From NCBI GenBank assembly GCA_012932295.1, contig JAAONU010000001.1, positions 43,373,134 to 43,437,133 on the forward strand: a stretch of DNA of 64,000 bases. The letters are read 5' to 3'. This stretch comes from Cyclina sinensis. Lineage: Eukaryota > Mollusca > Bivalvia > Venerida > Veneridae. This document shows, in pieces, positions 56,420-64,000 of the stretch. The notes under the pieces are model-generated. The model searched no databases and had not been told where the DNA came from. It saw nothing but the letters and a program-made list of their open reading frames with translations. Both the position numbers and the translations under genes were made by a program. The first letter of the stretch is position 1; each line of letters opens with the position of its first letter.

Positions 56420-57311
56420 CAGTATGGCATGTGAAGCGCTGCAAATTTTGATTTTTGTCATTTGCATTTGATAATACTTTCATTTGTATTGTATATTCTT
56501 ACGTTTACATTGCATAATACATTTGTATTGTATAATGCTTTATTTGTGTCGTATCCTGTGCATTTATGTTTCATTTCTGTTATTTGTCTTTAATGTCAGT
56601 TATTTATATTGTAAACGGTTCCATTGACAGTGTATGTCAGGTCATTTGTTTTGTAAAATTGTAAATACGTGTGAATTCAATACCCGATAAAAACAATTTA
56701 TGTTCTTTAATTGCATGATGGGATTTTTTGTGATTTGTAACGGCTGATTTAATTGGCTATATTGCTTTTTCTCAACCAGTGAAATCCATGGACACAAAAT
56801 AAACAAACAAATCACAGAGTTCCGTTATACAATAGAAATATGACCACAAACAAGATTGAACACAAAAGTAAAATGATACAATACAAATAAGGAAATATAC
56901 AATTCAACCAAGCGAACATTGAATACAAATAACGAAAATACAATACAAACTGACAGATTATGGAAGATAAATAAGAAGTATACAATACAATTAAGATATA
57001 TACAATTCAAATGGATATTATAAAATACAAAATCGAATATATAGAACACAAACAAAAACATTCAAATACAAATTATACAATATAAACAGAAAATAGTGAA
57101 AACAAATGAAACGATATAGAATATTAATTGATATTATACAATACAAACTGAAATAATAGAATAAAAATAAAGAAATTATCAAAAACAAAAACAAACTATA
57201 CATTTGTAATAGGATTATATTGAACACAAATAAAACGATATATAATATAAATTGATAAAGTATACAATACAAATATCAAAATCGAATACTGCAACGCATT
57301 ACACGCCATAG
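56420..57311. mobile_element. Foldback element with ATTTGTATTGTATA arms
   Basis: The left end CAGTATGGCATGTGAAGCGC (56420) is matched in reverse by the right end (TGCAACGCATTACACGCCAT, to 57311). The left arm repeats ATTTGTATTGTATA; the right arm repeats TATACAATACAAAT. The centre (about 56690-56820) is unrelated. Frames on the minus strand read the low-complexity arms only. Confidence 0.7.
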
Positions 57312-57316
57312 TTCAG

Positions 57317-57631
57317 CAGACCTTTTTCATAAAAAATCTGACGATTTATCTTAAGATTTTGACTTACGATAATCGTAAGTGAAATCTTAAGTCATTTTCA
57401 CAAAGCCAGTCTTTACTTAAATTTCTTCTCTTATGGTAATTCTTATTCACGATAAAAACTTATGATATATTTTACTTGTAATTTTACACTAACAAACGGG
57501 TAACATCAATCGTTAGGTTAAGACAGATTTTACACCAAATTTTTTCTTACGATTTTTTGTGAAATGGATATTTTTCGTAAGATTTCTCTTACGCAAAAAA
57601 GTTGTCGTAAGATTTTTTGTGAGAAGGTCTG
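57317..57631. mobile_element. 315 bp MITE-like element
   Basis: The inverted ends CAGACCTTTTTCATAAAAAA (57317-57344) and AAGATTTTTTGTGAGAAGGT (57605-57631) are about 27 bp with few differences. The interior has the perfect palindrome CTTACGATAATCGTAAG (57364-57380) and several CTTACGA copies. It begins only 5 bp after the foldback element. No coding capacity. Confidence 0.65.
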
Positions 57632-58178
57632 GAGGTCCTTTATTTTCTTGTTATTGAATACAATGGTTAATATAGCTTCTTATTTCAAAAGAACGTTACC
57701 TTAAAACTGAAACAAATGGGTCATGTCGCTTAGTAACAAACTTTTGATTGTTACTCCTACTACGAATATGATTCCAAAACTTTCATTTGATTTTGTCGTA
57801 TCATGCCACATTTCACCAATATTTGAGAAATTATGAGAAATAAATAGATTTATTTCATCATTAGAGTCTATTAGATTGTGCAAAACATATCTTCTCGTCA
57901 AAATTAGTGTACTCGTCATTTTGTCATATAATCATAATAGCACGTTTTTCTCCCAAGTACGTAAACTCATTTGTAAAGCTTTTAAAGAAGCTTCTTTTTC
58001 GTGTACTTTTTTCTACTATAGAACTTACGTTTTAAATAAGCAGCTCAGGTTATGATGATCTATATATGAACTTATCTTTGCCTCTAAGGGACAGTGAATT
58101 ATGTTTCCTTATTATAAACATTATTCTTACTGATACGAAGTTACACGCTTTTTCAGAAACGTTAGAAATAATGGGTTT

Positions 58179-58215
<37 letters not shown>

Positions 58216-61200
58216 ATCTCGTTGTAAAAGTATGTGTAATTTCAAAGAAAAAAGCTAGTTCTGCGGTTGTTCAAAACTAAGCAAAACTATCTGCATGGTT
58301 TCTAGCATCTGTTCAGTTGCCAAAAATAAAACAAGATAGTACAGAAATAGTTCCATTTTCTTCTTTTTTATGTTTGTTTATATAAAGAGAAAGAATGTTG
58401 TAACGTTTGTAGCATACTTAAATGGCTATTCCTGTGGAGTTATTTAATTCTCTAAAGTACAGTTCTATCATCTAAAAGGTAGTATATTCAAGCAACAGTT
58501 AAATGTAGGTTTAATGACCAGTTATAAATCTCTTAGATGATTGCAATGAAACCCCTTGAAGTTACAATGATCAGTCAACAAAAATATACTCCTACGAAAT
58601 AATTGTTGCTTTTCATATTATCATGGCCGGTAATAGAAATAAATCTGGCATGGTTATTTGTCAGCCAAAGTATTTAGGAGTATTTTTGGAGTATTTAGTG
58701 TAATTTTGTATTTCAGTAAGAATAATTAGTATGAATGTTGACAAAAAACATGTTTCCTCATTATGTTAAGAATATTTATAAAGGTATTTATTGCAACCAA
58801 TCTATTTGAGGTTTTTAACAATAATAGAAATGTTCTGAATTGGTCTTGTAGCCTTTTCGTTAAATGTTTTTATACCATTTTTTTATTTACAAGCTTATCA
58901 TGGATTTAATATGTATATTATGGTGACGATAAAAGAGACCAAGTAATGTTTACACAGACCGGATTCATTTATAGCTTTCCATTTTAAGCATAACTGAACA
59001 AACCATTTAGATTCCGCATACAGATTTCTACCACTAACTTACTGAAAATAGAATCAATTTCCTGTCAAAAGTTCCAGTTGGCTTATTACATCAAAATTGG
59101 AATATAACTCGATATTTGCCTTATCAGCTACGTAAGACGTTAGTGTTAAGTTGAAATAAATTATCTCATTTCCATGTTGCTACGACAGTTTATTTCAATT
59201 AAAAGTTTATTTACTGGCAGAACATCGGCAAAATTGAAACAGAAAAAAAGAAATAACATTGAAAAGGGATGCCGGTGTCAGTACTGACGATATCCAGTGA
59301 AGAAATTTAGTTGATTTTTGATAGCCAATCAATGCACAAAGGAAGGTATTGCAAACGAACCAAATTAAGGATAATTTTTTGAGTCTTTTGATGTAATACA
59401 AAGAAATAATACGTTGTTCTACAAAACATATCGTTGTGGATTTGACGGGTAGAATACATACTAAATTATTTTCAGGGATTACAAAGGTCAGAATGGAAGT
59501 TTTTTTGTTTGGAGTGCAAGTACAATACTGTCTATGACGTATGATTTTCCGAAACACCAACGCAATTATCCTAAAATAGACAGTACTTACCAAAAAATGC
59601 AAATTGTTGTCTATTTTCTGAAATATATTGGTTCATTTACCCGTGTTTCTTAAAACTAATGTCGCAATTTAAGACGAAAATGTTTGGCTCTAAAGACTGA
59701 AGAAATATGAATCAAAATAAATTTTACAGATATATTGTCAAACTTAACATTTTAGGGTACTGAGTAAATTTTTTAATCTGTCTGTAAAAGTACAGCACGC
59801 TAAGGTGAGTTTAGCTACGTGTTTCTAAGGGTTAAAATAAAATACGACATTATGGGACAATGAGTATAATAACAGTAATAGTAATGTGAATTTATATTAA
59901 ATATAGCATTATGTATTCTTTAACGTACGTAGTTCGAAGTATGTCATGCCTTCTTTGTATTGTATAAATCACTAGGTCATCATCTATGGCTAATACGCTT
60001 AAAGCCTTTTTCAAAAAAAATCAACGTATTTGTAGGGATAAAAATCATTCTAAGATAGAATTTGCGATGTTGAAAATGACGACTTACAAAACTAAGCTAC
60101 ATGCATTAGCAGACTAATACTTCAGTGAATATTCTCTGCCATCAATTCGTATCCGCTTAAATTCTGTTTGACGCCATACAACTGTCTAAAAATCACTTTG
60201 GTTGCAGTTAAATTTTGACTGTCTGGGATAAATGGTAAATATCCACTTTAGGTGAGAAAGGTATGTCTGTAACAGATGTTATATTTTCCTGCAAAACTGG
60301 TCGTTAATGTCAACATTATCACTTGGACACTAATGTATAGGAATTAAAAGTGTCTGGAATTTTCGTTAGCCGAATCGATACAAATTGTTTATTGTATGAC
60401 TGTCTTACAGACAATCAGGAAGGACAAGTTTGCCTTGATGCTTAAGTCAAATCTAGTTTTGTCACACGTTAGTTGCCCGTCTGCCCACCGGCATATCTTT
60501 ACTATTACAAAAACGAATTTTCCGATATGTGGAACAAACTGCAAAGTTTTAATTTATTCTGTTGTATGTAGTAACTAAAGCACCTATATATGGAAATATC
60601 AAGTTTACATTTCTTTTATGACAAAGTCTCTTGATATTTGCAAAAATTTCCAAAATCAGGAAAATGATCTGTTTTCATCAAAAATAACAAAAGGGAATCG
60701 GTTTCCAATAACTTCGTTGTTTGATTCTTAACGTAAAATTATTCTTACAATTTAATCAATTGCAACTCTTTACTGATCTGGTAGATCATGAATGTCACCC
60801 AGAAAACTGCTTTCTTGCCTTAAAATTAGAAAAAAGTGTTAATTGAAACAAATTAATACTTTATTCGAATTTTTGGTCATCTGAGGTTCAGCAGCTTTTA
60901 CTAAGCCGTCATTTATCATTTAATACATGGAGATCCTTTTTCAGCTTTATACAATAATTATTTTTTATGTTTTCATGTTTCTTTTCGCTTTTTGAAAATG
61001 GAAACACCATAATTATGGGGTTAGAAGGACGGTATGTTCAAGGAAATGTCTCTCCTGAGCTAACTGCAGTACTTAGATTAAAATTTTAATAAACATATTA
61101 CAAATGCTTCTGATTATCAAAATCTTTAGCAATAAAATAATAGGTCTTTAAATACAGCATAAAATGGTTATAACTTACCTAAGGAGGCAGGACCGTTTCT

Positions 61201-62774
61201 GGTGAATAAAAAAATATGTATAGATCATACACCTACCTTATTTAACAGATATGTTATTTGATTTTGACACATCATATATGCTTTCAAAGGCAAAGCTTGG
61301 TATCAAAAGGTGTATTGATCTCACACAATGTCAAACAAATGCCAACAAAAAAGCGTTCAACACTTGCATGTTTGGAGTAACAATATCTTGCACGCCCTTC
61401 TAGTTGACTGTTTAAGGTCCAAGAGTGTGTCAAGAACGATTATCTTTATATTTTCTGACATTTGTCAAAGTGTTAATGTGTATTTGATTTAAACATATTT
61501 TATTCCCAGAATATCTACATACATTATACAATCATTATTACATGCACATTTATTTACAATATTCTAGTGAAAGGGATAAGAATGAAAGTGTATTTACTTC
61601 ATTAAAGAATGCAGGTAGACCCATTCATTTGTGTGATAACGTTTGTCGTTGTATTTAAAATTTAGACCAGGGGTCATTAAACAAACATTCTTGAATAGGA
61701 ATTTGCAACAGTTATTTACATAAAAATTCCTGCAATCAAAGGGCATACTTGTATTCGACAGTAATTAATAACACATATAAAAACCGAAGTTTGTATTTTA
61801 TATAACTTAAAAACGTTCAATTTAATCCACCAAAAACACAAACTGTATTGGATTTTTTAATGATTTATCTCTTCCAGGCATATTGCAAATAATTTCTGAA
61901 TTTAACACTTCACATATTATCCGAACATTTTGTAAAAGACCTAAATGTCGCAGATATTAACATCACCTACTAATAAAGAAATAAATAAAGAAATAATGAA
62001 TATAGCAACATTTAGGCCATAAACCTTAAAATCAAAAATATTGTACTTATTCGTGTTTAACTTACTGAATATGTGTAACCTAAATCGCGTCATTACACAA
62101 GGCCTTTAATTGTGTAGCAAAAACTAAACAGAATATGTGTTTCTGTAGATTGTTCCCAGTATCTCTGCACAGCTATTCGTGCTATAAGAATGGCAATATT
62201 TATATCATAATATAATTAACTTGAATGGAAAAGTAACATGCGTGATTCTGTCTGCAGAAACTTTGCTGAAGATGTTCTGACATTTCTTGTCACTGAGAAT
62301 GTTTTCTTGAGCATAACTGTTGTTGCCTTAATTCGAATAAAATTAATATCTATTAAATATTTGTCAAAAATTGACTTTATGCTAAATCTTATTTTGACAT
62401 AATTTGAATTTATTATAGTTTGATCATAAAATTTGTCTAGATAGTGCTGAAATTTGTGCAAAAAAAAAACAGATTACCTATTTGTTCGTAAAATGAATTT
62501 TAAGGTCCCTTTTCAATAACTATTTAACGTTAATTAACCTTTATTGTAGCTAGTTTGTTACTTGCTAAAATTATGTTAAACTTTGTTTTATTTCCACATC
62601 AACATTATGAGTTGACACAAGGAAAACGATTGGCATGAACATCTAAGCACAACAGGTTTATAAATCGTAACAAAACCCATGTGTAAGAATACTTGCATAC
62701 ATAGATTGGCCCCGATAACGGTTTGCCCTACTTTTTAAGCCAATGAGATGGCTGTATGTTGTTGGAAATTGGAA
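57632..62774. other. No gene seen
   Basis: AT-rich DNA with an (AAT)n run at 58180-58215. A 131-codon minus-strand frame (59207-59602) has no recognisable domain and is probably chance. Confidence 0.4.
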
Positions 62775-63958
62775 CTAGAAATGTGTCCAAAGGACACAGA
62801 TGCCCCCGCTAAATGACACTGGACACAAATTTGGTAAATCAACATTGTGGGCAAACATGTAAATATGGCAAAAAATATGACAAGGCAAAGATATCAGGTA
62901 TTTACCTTTCTAACTGTTATTACATATTAGCCCTTCTAGACGACAGCGTACGGAAGGCTTTAAAGTTAAAATTTTATGGAAATGATAACTGGTGATTTTA
63001 AACACTAGCCACTCCACTGTATCTAACTACATAACATGCATGTATCTAAAAGCAAGCCATGCTAAATGCATTGTAGACAGAAATAACATTATTTGCATAA
63101 CAAACTCAATAGCATATTTAATTTGAAAAAAAAAAACAATCAAAATACTTCTTTTTCTAAATGAACAGGTAAGTGGTGCATTTGCAAAGACAAGTTCAGC
63201 AGTCTTTTACAAGTATATAATATTCAGTCTCTCTAATATCCTTTAAGAGATTGCATCAAGGCAACAAAATGGTAAGAGATAAAACCTACTTACCAATCTA
63301 CTGTTATTTACCTTCCGCCCATAAAATAATAATATCAAAGCACACATACATGCATCCCAATACAAATGTCTATTACATTCATGTATGTTCTTTGTTGCTC
63401 ACCTGACTTGTGTGATAATTCCATATTTAACATCTGCTACCTTACTAAAATGACATAATGAGCATGCTGAAAGTGTTGAAATTATGGGCAAGAAACAAGA
63501 AATTATCATGGCGTGGCTTTGTCGTCATCATATAATAATAAAAACATTTTTTTTTCGAAATCCCACCATGCACGAGGAAGTTATGAGCCGGACATGAACA
63601 TCTTTTTCACTATATCCATATAAGGAATAAGCCAAAACTTCAAGTGTTCACTGTGACCTTAACCTTTGAGCGAGCAACATATTTCTTACATGTGTCACGT
63701 TAACTTTATTTGATGATCACTAATGCCATATTATTTTGAAATCAAACCATGCACAAAAAATCTATGAGACGGGCACGAACACGAACATTTTTTCGTTAAC
63801 GTTAACTTCATATGATGATCACTTATGCCAAATTATTTCGAAACCCCACCATACACGACAAAGTTATGTGCCGGACACGAACATCTATTGTATGTGCCCA
63901 CAGACACACGGACAGGGTGAACACTTTATGCCCGCTTGCCATTATCATGGCGGGTCAT
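62775..63958. mobile_element. Hairpin-ended dispersed repeat
   Basis: The left end has the perfect hairpin GTGTCC-AAA-GGACAC (62783-62797) followed by GATGCCCCCGC. The right end has the hairpin CCCGCTTGCCAT-TATC-ATGGCGGG (63931-63954) after ACACGGACAGGGTGAACACT. Three diverged units with CGAAATCCCACCATGCACGA and TTATGAGCCGGACATGAACA lie at 63550, 63735 and 63836. It is the same structural class as the two large arrays. The middle (63000-63500) is plain AT-rich DNA, so the two ends may belong to one eroded element or to two. Confidence 0.5.
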
Positions 63959-64000
63959 AAAAATATTACCCATATTTTACTTTTCGTCCAGAATATGAAC

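Noticed and set aside
59207..59602. 131-codon minus-strand frame
   Set aside because: No domain, no splice context, composition typical of AT-rich chance frames.

Overview
This is eukaryotic, AT-rich, intron-containing DNA, most likely from a bivalve mollusc. The clues are the split gene with GT/AG introns, long dispersed arrays of 145-151 bp units with hairpin ends (the look of pearl-like bivalve elements), L1/Tx1-like and CR1/Jockey-like LINEs, a Tc1 transposon, miniature LTR elements, and abundant simple repeats. The species cannot be fixed from the sequence.

Layout. 0.5-1.4 kb: a frameshifted, internally deleted copy of a two-exon invertebrate family ending in a CXC-type cysteine cluster. 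7.4-7.6 kb: a THAP-like fragment (minus). 8.5-10.3 kb: a hairpin-ended array of about twelve 145-147 bp units. 10.6-13.1 kb: a large foldback element. 14.4-16.6 kb: a miniature LTR retrotransposon (TRIM) with a tRNA-like cloverleaf in its LTR, next to a 5'-truncated LINE that has its own 124 bp insertion. 17.9-19.8 kb: more dispersed repeats. 20.2-23.2 kb: a second TRIM (minus), whose 5' LTR is split by a 2.5 kb inverted-repeat element. 23.8-35.3 kb: the one convincing host gene. 39.3-42.0 kb: a second hairpin-ended array. 42.7-43.5 kb: a LINE relic. 44.0-45.5, 48.4-51.1 and 56.4-57.3 kb: further foldback elements. 46.5-48.4 and 57.3-57.6 kb: inverted-repeat elements. 62.8-64.0 kb: another hairpin-ended repeat. 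The rest shows no gene.

The host gene has seven coding exons totalling 777 nt (258 codons plus stop). It encodes a signal peptide, a D8C-type (uromodulin-like) cysteine domain, a threonine-rich stalk with 13 consecutive threonines, one transmembrane helix, and a short cytoplasmic tail with a PPPY motif. Its second intron holds a nearly intact L1/Tx1-like LINE (antisense) and an intact Tc1-like transposon (sense).

Most interesting points: (1) two related TRIMs with tRNA-like, potentially Pol III-promoting sequences inside the LTR and a tRNA-Lys primer site just downstream; (2) a LINE whose ORF1, endonuclease and reverse transcriptase lie in one continuous frame broken only by two TAG codons; (3) at least four foldback elements whose arms are built of minisatellite or hairpin units; (4) the multi-exon D8C-mucin-TM-PPxY gene, with a candidate exon that would remove the PPxY tail.
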